Shown here piece after piece: positions 1 to 8,720 of a stretch of 64,000 nt of DNA. The DNA comes from Dokdonella_A sp040005635 (GTDB lineage: Bacteria; Pseudomonadota; Gammaproteobacteria; Xanthomonadales; Rhodanobacteraceae), in assembly GCA_040005635.1 (NCBI GenBank), contig JBDTYM010000006.1, positions 12,342 to 76,341 of the forward strand. The letters run 5' to 3'. Positions within the stretch are counted from its first letter, which is position 1, and every line of letters begins with the position of its first letter. Position numbers and translations under genes: made by a program. The notes below the pieces were generated by a model that worked only from the letters and a program-made list of their open reading frames with translations, did no database searches and was not told the origin of the DNA.

Positions 1-1022
1 ACGAACAGCGGCGTGAACATAGCGGTCGGTACGCCGAGCATGTGATAGCTGACGGCACTGAACCAGTCGAGGTTCGGGAACATCTTCTTGATCTCCCACA
101 TCGTCGATTCCAGACGCTCGGCGATGTCGAACATCTTCATGTTCTTCTGCGCGGCCGACAATTCGCGCGCGACTTCCTTGATGACCTTGTTGCGCGGATC
201 GCTGACCGTGTAGACCGGATGGCCGAAGCCGATCACGACTTCCTTGGCGGCGACGCGCGCACGAATGTCGGCCTCGGCTTCGTCGGCGGAGTCGTAGCGC
301 TTCTGGATTTCGAATGCGGCCTCGTTGGCACCGCCGTGCTTGGGTCCGCGCAATGCGCCGATCGCGCCGGCGATCGCCGAATACATGTCGCTGCCGGTAC
401 CGGCAATCACGCGTGCCGCGAACGTCGACGCATTGAACTCGTGCTCGGCGTACAGGATCAACGACGTGTGCATCGCACGCACCCACGGCTCGCTCGGCTT
501 TTCGCCGTGCAGCAGATGCAGGAAATGTCCGCCGATCGAATCGTCGTCGGTCTCGACCTCGATGCGCTTGCCATTGACCGCATAGTGATACCAGTACAGC
601 AGGATCGAGCCCAGCGACGCCATCAGGCGATCGGCGATATCGCGCGCACCGGGATGGTTGTGATCGTCCTTCTCCGGCATCACGCAGCCGAGCGCCGACA
701 CCGCGGTGCGCAAGACGTCCATCGGATGCGCCGAGGCCGGCAGTTGCTCGAGCACGCTTTTCACTGCGGCCGGCACGCCCCGTAGGGACTTCAAGTGGGT
801 CTTGTATGCGGCGAGTTCGGCGATATTCGGCAACTTGCCATGCACCAGCAGGAAGGCGATTTCCTCGAACTCGCAGGCCGTAGCGACATCGAGGATGTCG
901 TAGCCGCGGTAGTGCAGGTCGTTGCCGGTGCGGCCGACCGTGCACAGGGCAGTATTGCCGGCTGCGACGCCGGATAGCGCGACGGATTTCTTGGGTTTGA
1001 ACGGGGTCGCGGCTTCACTCAT
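1..1022 (-). CDS. prpC: 2-methylcitrate synthase (partial, C-terminus beyond window)
   Basis: Condenses propionyl-CoA with oxaloacetate to 2-methylcitrate in the cytoplasmic methylcitrate cycle. The first 340 codons are present; the 3' end lies left of position 1. The translation starts MSEAATPFKPKKSVALSGV and holds citrate-synthase family signatures: GNTALCTVGRTGNDLHYRGYD near residue 21, the LRGPKHGGANE substrate-binding block near residue 225, and FGHPVYTVSDPRN near residue 265. The PKK(S)VALSGV opening and the HYRGYD motif favour PrpC over the housekeeping GltA. A GGAG box lies about 5 bases before the ATG. It is the most distal visible gene of prpE-prpB-membrane protein-prpC. The genes for the next cycle step (prpD, or acnD/prpF) are not in view. 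Confidence 0.93.
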   Translation of the reverse strand, partial: MSEAATPFKPKKSVALSGVAAGNTALCTVGRTGNDLHYRGYDILDVATACEFEEIAFLLVHGKLPNIAELAAYKTHLKSLRGVPAAVKSVLEQLPASAHPMDVLRTAVSALGCVMPEKDDHNHPGARDIADRLMASLGSILLYWYHYAVNGKRIEVETDDDSIGGHFLHLLHGEKPSEPWVRAMHTSLILYAEHEFNASTFAARVIAGTGSDMYSAIAGAIGALRGPKHGGANEAAFEIQKRYDSADEAEADIRARVAAKEVVIGFGHPVYTVSDPRNKVIKEVARELSAAQKNMKMFDIAERLESTMWEIKKMFPNLDWFSAVSYHMLGVPTAMFTPLF

Positions 1023-1086
1023 GGTCTTCTCCGATTCGATACTGCGCGTGTTTCCAGCATGCGGCCGCACGCGCGACCGGCACTCT

Positions 1087-1656
1087 TCAATCCGTAAACG
1101 CTTGCTCGCCCGTCAGGCGCGGACACTGCGGTACAGCGTCCTGGGTCACCTTTTCGCCGGGTGCATGCTCGTCATACAGCCAGCATTCGCCGAGCGTCGA
1201 GCAGAAGCAGATCTGCAGGATCGCGCGGCTTCTGACTGCGCCAAGAAAGTTCTTGTACACCGTCTCGTCGGTGAACTTGATCATCGATACCGATTCGCCG
1301 GCGCTGAGCACATTGTTGTCGATGGTGGTCATGCGGCGCCCGCCACTCGGCACGTTCACTTCCAGCGCCTTCAGCACGTGGCTCCAGTCGGTTTGCGGTT
1401 TGCCATCGACAGTCATGCGCACGCTGCGCACGATCGCCGGGCCCACGCCCTTGTTCAGTATCTTGATCGCGAACTCGGTGTCGAAATTGCCGACCAGCAG
1501 ATATGGCCACACCTGCGCGCGCACCTGCTGGCGCTGCACATAGGCCGTGTAGCCCGATACCAGCAATGCCATCAGGCCGATCAGCGCTGCGACGATCGCC
1601 GCGAGCGCATCCCACGGACGCGAGTTCGGTGGCGGGTTCGAAGCGGGCATCGTCAT
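1087..1656 (-). CDS. Small membrane-anchored protein of unknown function inside the prp operon
   Basis: A 189-residue protein I cannot assign to a named family. It has one strong hydrophobic helix at about residues 17-39 (ALAAIVAALIGLMALLVSGY), then a charged stretch (YVQRQQVRAQVWPYL) and a roughly 140-residue domain that looks beta-rich, with an ILNKGVGPAIVRSVRM segment and three cysteines near residues 150-160 and a fourth near 180. It starts 4 bases after the prpB stop and ends about 65 bases before the prpC start, so it is almost certainly cotranscribed with them. The N-terminal helix could be an inner-membrane anchor with the domain in the periplasm. Methylcitrate operons do not normally carry such a gene, and no enzymatic motif is visible. 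Confidence 0.75.
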   Translation of the reverse strand: MTMPASNPPPNSRPWDALAAIVAALIGLMALLVSGYTAYVQRQQVRAQVWPYLLVGNFDTEFAIKILNKGVGPAIVRSVRMTVDGKPQTDWSHVLKALEVNVPSGGRRMTTIDNNVLSAGESVSMIKFTDETVYKNFLGAVRSRAILQICFCSTLGECWLYDEHAPGEKVTQDAVPQCPRLTGEQAFTD

Positions 1657-1660
1657 CTGC

Positions 1661-2572
1661 TCAGCGTTCTGTCTTGTCTTTCACGAACAGCTCGTCGAGC
1701 TTGCGCTCGTAGTCGTGATAGCCGAGAAAATCGTACAGCTCCGCGCGCGTCTGCATCGTCGGCACGGCGGCCTTCTGCGTGCCATCGCGGCGCACGGTCT
1801 CATAGAAATTCAGGGCCGCCTTGTTCATGGCGCGGTAGGCGCCGCAGCAATACAACGCAATATCGACATTCGCAGCGCGCAGTTCGTCGAGCGTGAAGAA
1901 TGGCGTCGAGCCGAACTCGGTCAGGTTCGCCAGGATCGGCACCTTCACGGCCGCCTTGAAGTGCCGATAGTCATCGAGTGAGGTCATCGCTTCCGGAAAG
2001 ATCATGTCGGCGCCGGCTTCGACGTAGGCACAGGCGCGATCGATCGCCGATTGCACGCCTTCGACCGCCGCGGCGTCGGTGCGCGCCATGATGACGAAAC
2101 CCTCGTCGCTGCGCGCATCGACGGCGGCTTTCACGCGATCGACCATTTCGCCGGGCGGCACCACTTCCTTGCCGGGACGGTGACCGCAGCGCTTCTGGCC
2201 AACCTGGTCTTCCATATGCACCGCGGCGACGCCGGCCTTGACGAACGAGCGGATCGTGCGCGCGATATTGAATGCGCCGCCCCAGCCAGTGTCGATGTCG
2301 ACCAGCAGCGGCAGTCCGGTCGCGTCGGTGATGCGGCGCGCGTCGATCAGCACGTCTTCCATCGTGCTGATGCCGAGATCAGGTACCCCGAGCGAATTCG
2401 CGGCGACGCCGCCGCCGGACAGGTAGATCGCCTTGTAGCCGACACGCTTGGCCATCATCGCGGCATAGGCGGTGATCGCACCGACGACTTGCAGGGGCTG
2501 TTCTTCGACGACGGCCGCGCGGAAACGCGCTCCGTTTGAAGCCGGCACGCCGGCGGAAGCGGGCTGGGACAT
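1661..2572 (-). CDS. prpB: 2-methylisocitrate lyase
   Basis: Cleaves 2-methylisocitrate to pyruvate and succinate, the last step of the methylcitrate cycle. The 303-residue protein belongs to the isocitrate lyase/PEP mutase superfamily: the YLSGGGVAANSLGVPDLG block near residue 55, the metal-binding DIDTGWG near 100, and the active-site loop VGQKRCGHRPGKE near 135 (the family KKCGH motif, here KRCGH). The open frame extends about 95 codons further upstream, but the ATG at 2572 has a GGAG box 5 bases away and its MSQPASAGVP start fits family length, so the extension is read as noncoding. It lies 74 bases after prpE and 4 bases before the membrane-protein gene. Confidence 0.95.
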   Translation of the reverse strand: MSQPASAGVPASNGARFRAAVVEEQPLQVVGAITAYAAMMAKRVGYKAIYLSGGGVAANSLGVPDLGISTMEDVLIDARRITDATGLPLLVDIDTGWGGAFNIARTIRSFVKAGVAAVHMEDQVGQKRCGHRPGKEVVPPGEMVDRVKAAVDARSDEGFVIMARTDAAAVEGVQSAIDRACAYVEAGADMIFPEAMTSLDDYRHFKAAVKVPILANLTEFGSTPFFTLDELRAANVDIALYCCGAYRAMNKAALNFYETVRRDGTQKAAVPTMQTRAELYDFLGYHDYERKLDELFVKDKTER

Positions 2573-2646
2573 GACGACTCCGCGGACAAAGAGCGCCATT
2601 TTAGCCGATCGGCCGCCGCCAGATCGTCCCGATGCCTCGTGGCGGG

Positions 2647-4542
2647 TTATGCGCCGCTTTGCGGGCCGCGCGCGAGCGCCTTGCGGCATTCCTCCAGTGC
2701 ATTCGGATCGTCCAGCGTCGACAGGTCGCCGGGATCGGTCGATTGCGCCAGCGCCTGCAACGAGCGTCGCAGCAGCTTGCCGGAGCGCGTCTTCGGCAGC
2801 GCCGCAACGATGTACACGCGCGCCGGCTTGGCGACACCGCCGAGCATCGCGACGACGCATTGCTGCATGCCGTTCGCCGCCTCGGCCGGCGTGCCCGGCG
2901 CCGATTGTTTCAAGGTGGCGAACACGATCGGCACCTGCCCCTTCAGTTCGTCGACCATGCCGACGACGGCGACTTCGGCGACCGCAGGGTGCGTCGCGAC
3001 CGCTTCCTCGATCTCGCGCGTGCCAAGGCGATGGCCGGCAACGTTGATGACATCGTCGGTACGGCCGAGGATGAAGGTGTAGCCGTCTTCGTCGCGGATC
3101 GCCCAGTCGAGTGAGCTGTACAACAGTTCCTTGAAATGACCGAAGTAACTGCGCAGGAACCGCGCGTCGTCATTCCATACCGTCGTCAGGCATCCCGGTG
3201 GCAGCGGCGGCACGAAGGTCAGCACGCCTTTTTCGCCGGGCGCCGCGTCCGCGCCGGTGAGCTCGTTGATCACGCGCAGCCTGAAGCCAAAATTCGGAAA
3301 ACCGGGCGAACCGAACTTGATCGGTTTGAGATCAAGGCCTGGCAGCAGGGTCAGCGTCGGCCAGCCGGTCTCGGTCTGCCAGTAGTTGTCGATGACCGGC
3401 TTGCCGATGCCATCGGTGATCCATCTCGCCGTCGGTTCGTCGAGCGGTTCACCGGCAAGGAACAGCCATTTCAAGCGCGACAGATCGTGCGCGCGCAGCC
3501 AGTCCGGATTCTGCTTCTTCAGCACGCGAATGGCGGTCGGTGAGGAGAACATCGTGCGTACGCCATAGTCCGCACAAATGCGCCACCAGATGCCGGGGTC
3601 CGGATTCGTCGGCAGGCCCTCATAGAGGATGGCGGTCGCACCGGCAATCAGCGGCCCGTAGACGTTGTAGGAATGCCCGACCGCCCAGCCGACGTCCGAC
3701 GTGCAGAACATCACGTCGCCGGCGCCGATATCGAACGTCGTGCGCATCGACAGCGCCATCGCGACCGCATAGCCGCCGACGTCACGCTGCACGCCCTTCG
3801 GCGGGCCGGTCGTGCCCGAGGTGTACAGCAGGTAGCTCGGCTCGTTCGATTCGAGCCATTCGATCGCGACCTCGACCTGCTCGTGCTGCATGCGCAGGCT
3901 GGCATAGTCGAGATCGCGTCCTTCCACGTGAGCATGGCCGCGATCGAGCCCGCGGCTGACGATGAGGACATGTGGCGGCGGCGACTTCGACAGGCGCATC
4001 GCCTCGTCCACCAGCGGCTTGTACGCAATCACCTTGCCACCGCGCATGCCGGCATCGGCGCATATCAGCAAGGCCGGTGTCGCGTCGTCGATGCGCAGCG
4101 CGAGATTGTGTGCGGCAAAGCCGCCGAACACGACCGAGTGCACCGCCCCGATGCGCGCGCAGGCGAGCATCGCGACGACTGCCTCGACCATATTCGGCAT
4201 GTAGATGACGACGCGATCGCCGCGGCCGACGGCAAGCGATCTCAACACCGCCGCGAACGTGTTCACCTCGCGATACAGCTCGCGATAGCTCAACGCGCGC
4301 GTCGTGTTCGTCTCGGTGGAGATCGCGATCAGCGCTGCCTGTTCGCCGCGAGTGGCCAGATGGCGGTCGACCGCGTTGTAGCAGAGGTTCGTCTCGCCGC
4401 CGACGAACCAGCGCCGGAACGGCGGGTTGGAGTAATCAAGAATCTGCTGCGGCGGCGTGTGCCAGTGGATCGCCTTGGCCTGCTCGGCCCAGAACGCTGC
4501 GGGTTGCTCGATCGATTGCCGATACAGCTCGTCGTAACTCAT
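2647..4542 (-). CDS. prpE: Propionyl-CoA synthetase (propionate-CoA ligase)
   Basis: Activates propionate to propionyl-CoA through a propionyl-AMP intermediate, feeding the methylcitrate cycle. This is a 631-residue ANL-superfamily AMP-forming ligase, close to the usual PrpE length. Visible motifs are the P-loop YTSGTTGPPKGVQRD near residue 245, the NYWQTETGWP motif near 390, and the C-terminal PKTRSGKLLRR near 590, whose lysine is the catalytic and acetylation-regulated residue in this family. ATGs occur at 4548 and 4542; the second fits the family start (MSYDELYRQSIEQPAAFWAEQ). It heads the prp operon, divergent from the TetR gene at 4687. No PrpR-type regulator is seen here. Confidence 0.95.
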   Translation of the reverse strand: MSYDELYRQSIEQPAAFWAEQAKAIHWHTPPQQILDYSNPPFRRWFVGGETNLCYNAVDRHLATRGEQAALIAISTETNTTRALSYRELYREVNTFAAVLRSLAVGRGDRVVIYMPNMVEAVVAMLACARIGAVHSVVFGGFAAHNLALRIDDATPALLICADAGMRGGKVIAYKPLVDEAMRLSKSPPPHVLIVSRGLDRGHAHVEGRDLDYASLRMQHEQVEVAIEWLESNEPSYLLYTSGTTGPPKGVQRDVGGYAVAMALSMRTTFDIGAGDVMFCTSDVGWAVGHSYNVYGPLIAGATAILYEGLPTNPDPGIWWRICADYGVRTMFSSPTAIRVLKKQNPDWLRAHDLSRLKWLFLAGEPLDEPTARWITDGIGKPVIDNYWQTETGWPTLTLLPGLDLKPIKFGSPGFPNFGFRLRVINELTGADAAPGEKGVLTFVPPLPPGCLTTVWNDDARFLRSYFGHFKELLYSSLDWAIRDEDGYTFILGRTDDVINVAGHRLGTREIEEAVATHPAVAEVAVVGMVDELKGQVPIVFATLKQSAPGTPAEAANGMQQCVVAMLGGVAKPARVYIVAALPKTRSGKLLRRSLQALAQSTDPGDLSTLDDPNALEECRKALARGPQSGA

Positions 4543-4652
4543 GCGCATCTCGCCCCGGCCACAGCCACAGACTAGGGCAGGCCGCCCTCGTCATGGCTAC
4601 GACCATGGTCGTAGAGGCGCCTGCCTGTGATCGGTTGCCTCCGTGTTGCACT

Positions 4653-4666
4653 TGTAATTAATTACA
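4653..4666. promoter_or_regulatory. Perfect AT-rich palindrome, probable TetR operator
   Basis: TGTAATTAATTACA is a perfect 14-base palindrome, followed after CATGG by another TTAATTA copy. It sits in the 144-base divergent gap between prpE and the TetR gene, about 20 bases upstream of the chosen TetR start. Its AT content stands out sharply from the surrounding GC-rich DNA. TetR-family regulators usually bind such palindromes in their own promoters, so autoregulation of the downstream exporter operon is the natural reading. That it also affects prpE is possible but unsupported. Confidence 0.6.
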
Positions 4667-4686
4667 TGGTTAATTATATTTCAGCC

Positions 4687-5340
4687 ATGGCAGACGCCCG
4701 CAAATCGCGAATTCGCAGTCCCGGCCGCCCGCCCAAGTCGCGCGGCGACGAACGCGAACGCCTGCTCGATGTCGCCATCGCGCTGTTCTCCAGGCATGGC
4801 ATTGCGGCGACGCCACTGAGCGCGATCGCCAAACGCGCACGCGTGACGCCAGCCATGCTGCACTACTACTTCGGCCAGCGCGAACGCCTGCTCGACGCGC
4901 TGGTAGAGGAGCGCATCGTGCCGCTAATGGCCACCTTGCAGGTCGGCCTCGACGCACCCGCGCTGGCGCCGCGCGCGCGCATCAGTGCATTCGTGCGTGA
5001 TCTGTTCGCCTTGCTCGGCGCCAACCCCTGGTTGCCCACGCTGTGGCTGCGCGAGGTGCTCAGCGACGGTGGACTGTTGCGCGAGAGGCTGCTCGTCCAC
5101 GTCGGTGCGCGCATCGCCCCGCGCCTCAGCGGGACGATCGCAGCGGCGCAAGCGCAAGGTGAGCTGAATCCTGACCTCGACCCACGTCTGGTGGTCGTCT
5201 CGCTGATCGGCCTGACCCTGTTTCCGCTCGCCGCGCGTGCGCTGTGGACGCGTGTGCTCGACGCGGCCGAGATCGGCCCGGACGAACTCGCGCAGCACAC
5301 GTTGGCCCTGCTTGAACATGGCCTGGGAGTTTCCCGATGA
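4687..5340 (+). CDS. TetR-family transcriptional regulator of the adjacent ABC exporter
   Basis: A 217-residue TetR repressor. The N-terminal helix-turn-helix covers about residues 18-65 (RERLLDVAIALFSRHGIAAT, then LSAIAKRARVTPAMLHYYF). The C-terminal region is helical and ligand-binding, with the DUF1956-like arrangement seen in CecR (YbiH). Starts at 4627 and 4663 are also open, but both would place the palindrome inside the coding region, so ATG 4687 is preferred; none has a clear ribosome site. It overlaps the HlyD gene by ATGA. TetR, HlyD, ABC ATPase and ABC-2 permease is the same gene order as the cecR-ybhGFSR exporter operon of enterobacteria, which suggests drug-responsive derepression. 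The ligand is unknown. Confidence 0.9.
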   Translation: MADARKSRIRSPGRPPKSRGDERERLLDVAIALFSRHGIAATPLSAIAKRARVTPAMLHYYFGQRERLLDALVEERIVPLMATLQVGLDAPALAPRARISAFVRDLFALLGANPWLPTLWLREVLSDGGLLRERLLVHVGARIAPRLSGTIAAAQAQGELNPDLDPRLVVVSLIGLTLFPLAARALWTRVLDAAEIGPDELAQHTLALLEHGLGVSR

Positions 5341-6320
5341 AAAAGCCATTCCTTTGGCACGCAGCGGCGACTGCATCGCTGGCGTTCGTACTGGCCGGCT
5401 GTACCGATCACGCACCGCCGCCGCTGCTCGGCACGCTGGAGTGGGATCGCATCGGCGTCGCCGCCGAGGTGTCCGAACCGATCCTCGCGATCGCGGTCGC
5501 CGAAGGCGCCCGCGTGCATGCCGGCGATTTGATTCTCAGCCTCGATCCACGTCGGACGGACGCGCAGTTGGCGCAGGCACGGGCCGACCAGCGCAAAGCC
5601 GAGGCGGCATTGGCCGAGCTGCGCCATGGCACCCGCATCGAGACGATCGATGCCGCGCGCGCGACATTCGCCGGCACCGAATCGACGCAAATCAATGCGA
5701 AACGCGAGCGCGACCGCCTCGCCGAGATGCGCAGGCGCGGGCTGATTGCGCAAGCCGATCTCGACAATGCGGAAACCGCGCTGCGCACTGCGACCGCCAG
5801 CGCGAACGCGGCGCGCGCGAACCTGAGCGAACTGCTCAACGGCACGCGCATCGAGGATATCGACCAGGCCGAAGCCATGCTGGCGTCGGCGCAGGCCGCG
5901 ACGGAGCACCTGCTGCTCACGCGCGCGCGTCTCGATGTGCAGGCGCCTCGCGACGGCGAAGTCGATGCACTGCCGTTCCGCCTCGGCGACCAGCCGCCGG
6001 TCGGCGCGAGCCTGGTCAGCCTGCTCGCAGGCCCCGCGCCGTATGCGCGCGTCTACGTTCCATCCAGCCTGCGCGCGCAGCTCGCTCCGGGCATGCGCTG
6101 CCGTGTGCAGGTGCAGGGCGTCGCCGAGGCCTTCGCGGCGACGATCCGCACATTGCGCTCCGATCCGGCGTTCACGCCCTACTACGCCTTGACCGGCGAC
6201 GACGCCAGCCGCCTCGCCTATCGCGCCGAACTGGTGCTCGAGGGCGCAGCGGCGACCAAGTTGCCGGCGGGATTGCCGACGCAAGCCGAGTGCGGCGACA
6301 AGACCGCACCGTCCAAATGA
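5337..6320 (+). CDS. HlyD-family periplasmic adaptor lipoprotein of an ABC exporter
   Basis: A 327-residue membrane-fusion protein. The N-terminus is a lipoprotein signal with lipobox LAGC at residues 19-22, so it should be lipid-anchored at Cys22. The first biotinyl-lipoyl half follows (EPILAIAVAEGARVHAGDLILSLD, about 47-70), then a long alanine-rich coiled coil (about 72-195, with near-repeats HGTRIETID and NGTRIEDID), the second lipoyl half (DVQAPRDGEVDALP) and a short beta-barrel. It links an inner-membrane ABC pump to an outer-membrane channel; no TolC-like gene is adjacent. It overlaps the genes on both sides by four bases, so translation is coupled. The nearest known counterpart by layout is YbhG. 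Confidence 0.9.
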   Translation: MKKPFLWHAAATASLAFVLAGCTDHAPPPLLGTLEWDRIGVAAEVSEPILAIAVAEGARVHAGDLILSLDPRRTDAQLAQARADQRKAEAALAELRHGTRIETIDAARATFAGTESTQINAKRERDRLAEMRRRGLIAQADLDNAETALRTATASANAARANLSELLNGTRIEDIDQAEAMLASAQAATEHLLLTRARLDVQAPRDGEVDALPFRLGDQPPVGASLVSLLAGPAPYARVYVPSSLRAQLAPGMRCRVQVQGVAEAFAATIRTLRSDPAFTPYYALTGDDASRLAYRAELVLEGAAATKLPAGLPTQAECGDKTAPSK

Positions 6321-7321
6321 GCACGCGCGCAACCACCGCTGCGGCTTCCGCAGCGCAAGCCGTGTCCGCTGGAGCGGCAAGCGCCGACGACGATAGGGTG
6401 ATCGTCGCACGCGGATTGACCAAGCGCTTCGGCAATCTGGTTGCGGTCGATGGCCTCGATCTCGATGTGCGACGCGCCGAGGTGTATGGCTTTCTAGGTC
6501 CGAACGGCTGCGGTAAATCGACGACCATCCGCATGCTGTGCGGCCTGCTCAATCCCAGTGCCGGCGAGATCACGGTGCTCGGCCATACGCTGCCGCGCGA
6601 TGCGGAGGCGGTCAAGCGCTCGATCGGCTACATGACGCAGAAGTTCTCGCTCTACGACGATCTCAGCGTGCGCGAGAACCTCGACTTCCTTGCCGCGATC
6701 CACGGCCTGGCGCGCAAGCCGGCACGCCAGCGCATCGAGGAACTGTCCGCGCAATACCATCTCGGCGACCTCTCCGGTCAGCTTGCCGGCACCTTGTCCG
6801 GCGGCCAGAAGCAGCGCCTCGCACTTGCCTGCGCGGTCATGCATGAACCCGAATTGCTGCTGCTCGATGAGCCGACCAGCGCGGTCGATCCAGAGTCGCG
6901 GCGTGACTTCTGGGATGCGTTGTTCGATCTCGCACAGGCCGGCACCACGATGCTCGTCTCGACCCATTACATGGATGAAGCCGAGCGCTGCCACCGTCTC
7001 GCTATCCTCGATCGCGGCCGCCTGGTTGCCAATGGAAGTCCACAGCAGTTGATGGCGGAGCTGCCCGGCGAGACGCTGCGCGTCAGTTGCGCGCAACCGC
7101 GCCACGTGCAGCAGACGCTTGCGCAGCAAGCGGCCGTGCTCGGCATTGCGCAGATCGGCAGCAGCCTGCGCGTGCTGCTCGAACGCAACGCCGGCGGTGC
7201 CGAGTGGCTGCGCGCACAGGTTCGTGCGATCGACGCCGACGCGTCGGTCGAACCGGTCGCGGCGAACCTCGAGGATGTCTTCGTCGCCGCGACACGCGCA
7301 CGCCGCGAGGCCGCCGCATGA
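6317..7321 (+). CDS. ABC transporter ATP-binding protein (drug/multisubstrate exporter)
   Basis: A 334-residue single-nucleotide-domain ATPase. Walker A is at about 61-69 (GPNGCGKST), the signature LSGGQ at 160-164, Walker B at 180-185 (LLLLDE), and the switch histidine in STHYMDEAER. The approximately 26 residues ahead of the domain are Ala/Ser-rich and look like an unstructured tail. The C-terminal extension ends EPVAANLEDVFVAATR, typical of DrrA/CcmA-type and YbhF-type exporters. Unlike YbhF it has one ATPase domain, so a homodimer with the permease is expected. ATG 6317 lies in an ATGA overlap with the HlyD gene. Confidence 0.92.
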   Translation: MSTRATTAAASAAQAVSAGAASADDDRVIVARGLTKRFGNLVAVDGLDLDVRRAEVYGFLGPNGCGKSTTIRMLCGLLNPSAGEITVLGHTLPRDAEAVKRSIGYMTQKFSLYDDLSVRENLDFLAAIHGLARKPARQRIEELSAQYHLGDLSGQLAGTLSGGQKQRLALACAVMHEPELLLLDEPTSAVDPESRRDFWDALFDLAQAGTTMLVSTHYMDEAERCHRLAILDRGRLVANGSPQQLMAELPGETLRVSCAQPRHVQQTLAQQAAVLGIAQIGSSLRVLLERNAGGAEWLRAQVRAIDADASVEPVAANLEDVFVAATRARREAAA

Positions 7322-8430
7322 AATTCGCGCGCCTGTTCGCCGTCGTACGCAAGGAACTGACCCAGCTGCGTCGTGACCGTCTGACCTTCGCCATGATCGT
7401 CGGCATACCGACGATCCAGCTGCTGCTGTTCGGCTTCGCGATCAACCTCGACGTTCGCCATCTGCCGGCCGCCGTACTCGATCAGGCCAATACCGCGCAC
7501 TCGCGTGAGCTGATCGCCGAGCTCGCCTCGTCGCAGGTGCTGGACTTCCGCCGCCGCGTAATCGCCCCACAGGAGATCGACGCGGCGCTGCGGCGCGGCG
7601 AGATCAGCGCGGCAATCGTGATACCACCGGATTTCGAAACGCGCCTGGCACGCCCGGACCGGCCAGCCTGGCAGGTCGTGGTCGATGGTTCCGATCAGTC
7701 CGTGCAGGCGGCCGCACGCCAGCTGTCCGCATTTCCGCTCGCTTCGCTCGACTACGGCTCCGCTGCGAACGCGCCCGGCGCGAGCGCGATTGCGACGGTG
7801 GAAATCGTCAATCTCTACAACCCGGAACGACGTGCGCCATTGAATACGGTGCCCGGCCTGATCGGCGTGATCCTCGCCATGACGATGGTGATCTTCACGG
7901 CAATGGCGATCGTGCGCGAACGCGAGCGCGGCAACATGGAAATGCTGATTGCGACGCCGCTGTCACCGTTCGAGTTGACGCTGGGCAAGGTGCTGCCGTA
8001 TGTCGGCATCGGCCTGCTGCAGGTGAGCTTGATCCTGTTGCTCGGTCGCTTCGTGTTCGATGTGCCGGTGCGCGGTTCGCTGATCGAGGTCTATCTCGCC
8101 GCGTTCGCCTACATCGCCGCGATGCTGTCGCTCGGCGTGCTGATTTCGACGGCCGCACGCAGCCAGTTCCAGGCGATGCAGATGGCGTTCTTCACCTTCC
8201 TGCCGCAGATCCTGCTGTCGGGCTTCATGTTTCCGTACGACGGCATGCCACGCGCGGCGCAATGGCTGGCCGAGATCTTCCCGCTGACACATTTTCTGCG
8301 CCTGGTGCGCGGCATCATGCTGCGCAATGCGTCACTGCTCGAGATGTGGCACGAACTCGCTGCACTCGGCGCGTTCGTGCTGATCGTGCTGACGGGGGCG
8401 GTGCTGCGGTTCCGCAAGCGGCTGGATTGA
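7318..8430 (+). CDS. ABC-2 type transporter permease
   Basis: A 370-residue inner-membrane permease with the ABC-2 topology: one N-terminal helix (about residues 25-42), a large periplasmic domain (about 45-175) and five more helices from about 178 to the end. Conserved features are NTVPGLIGVILAMTMVIFTAMAIVRERERGNMEMLIATPL, the elbow segment after the second helix, and the closing LILLSGFMFPYDGMP-type hydrophobic stretch before FPLTHFLRLVRG. It overlaps the ATPase gene by ATGA and closes the operon; the ybh operon has two permeases, whereas one is visible here, implying a homodimer. The following 290 bases hold a REP-like repeat. Confidence 0.92.
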   Translation: MKFARLFAVVRKELTQLRRDRLTFAMIVGIPTIQLLLFGFAINLDVRHLPAAVLDQANTAHSRELIAELASSQVLDFRRRVIAPQEIDAALRRGEISAAIVIPPDFETRLARPDRPAWQVVVDGSDQSVQAAARQLSAFPLASLDYGSAANAPGASAIATVEIVNLYNPERRAPLNTVPGLIGVILAMTMVIFTAMAIVRERERGNMEMLIATPLSPFELTLGKVLPYVGIGLLQVSLILLLGRFVFDVPVRGSLIEVYLAAFAYIAAMLSLGVLISTAARSQFQAMQMAFFTFLPQILLSGFMFPYDGMPRAAQWLAEIFPLTHFLRLVRGIMLRNASLLEMWHELAALGAFVLIVLTGAVLRFRKRLD

Positions 8431-8461
8431 TCCGGCTCAGAACTGCCGCTCACTCTCACTT

Positions 8462-8544
8462 CCGTCATGCCCGCAAGCGGGCATCCATGGCGCGCTTTTC
8501 GTAGTGCGCTTCTCAATGGATTCCCGCTTTCGCGGGAATGACGG
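8462..8544. repeat. REP-like intergenic element with two hairpins
   Basis: An 83-base unit whose ends are inverted (CCGTCAT at 8462-8468, ATGACGG at 8538-8544). It contains two near-perfect hairpins: ATGCCCGC/GCGGGCAT (8467-8484, 2-base loop) and ATTCCCGC/GCGGGAAT (8520-8539, 4-base loop). It lies between two convergent genes. The consensus of CCCGC stems ending in GGAATGACG is characteristic of mobile REP/REPIN elements of xanthomonads. Relatives occur at 10833-10942 and 12033-12107. The hairpins may also end or stabilise transcripts. Confidence 0.75.
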
Positions 8545-8720
8545 CGACAAGGGGGCAGCACGCCTACGCCCCGTACGCCGGCGTCAGTCGCAGTACCGAC
8601 ACTCCTATAGTGGCGAGATGCCCGCGGACCGGGCATTGCACGCCTCTTATTGGATACCCAGCTGACAGCGCTCACATGCTTGTGCCGCGTTCGCGGGTGT
8701 GGCGGCGACGAAGGACCGAC

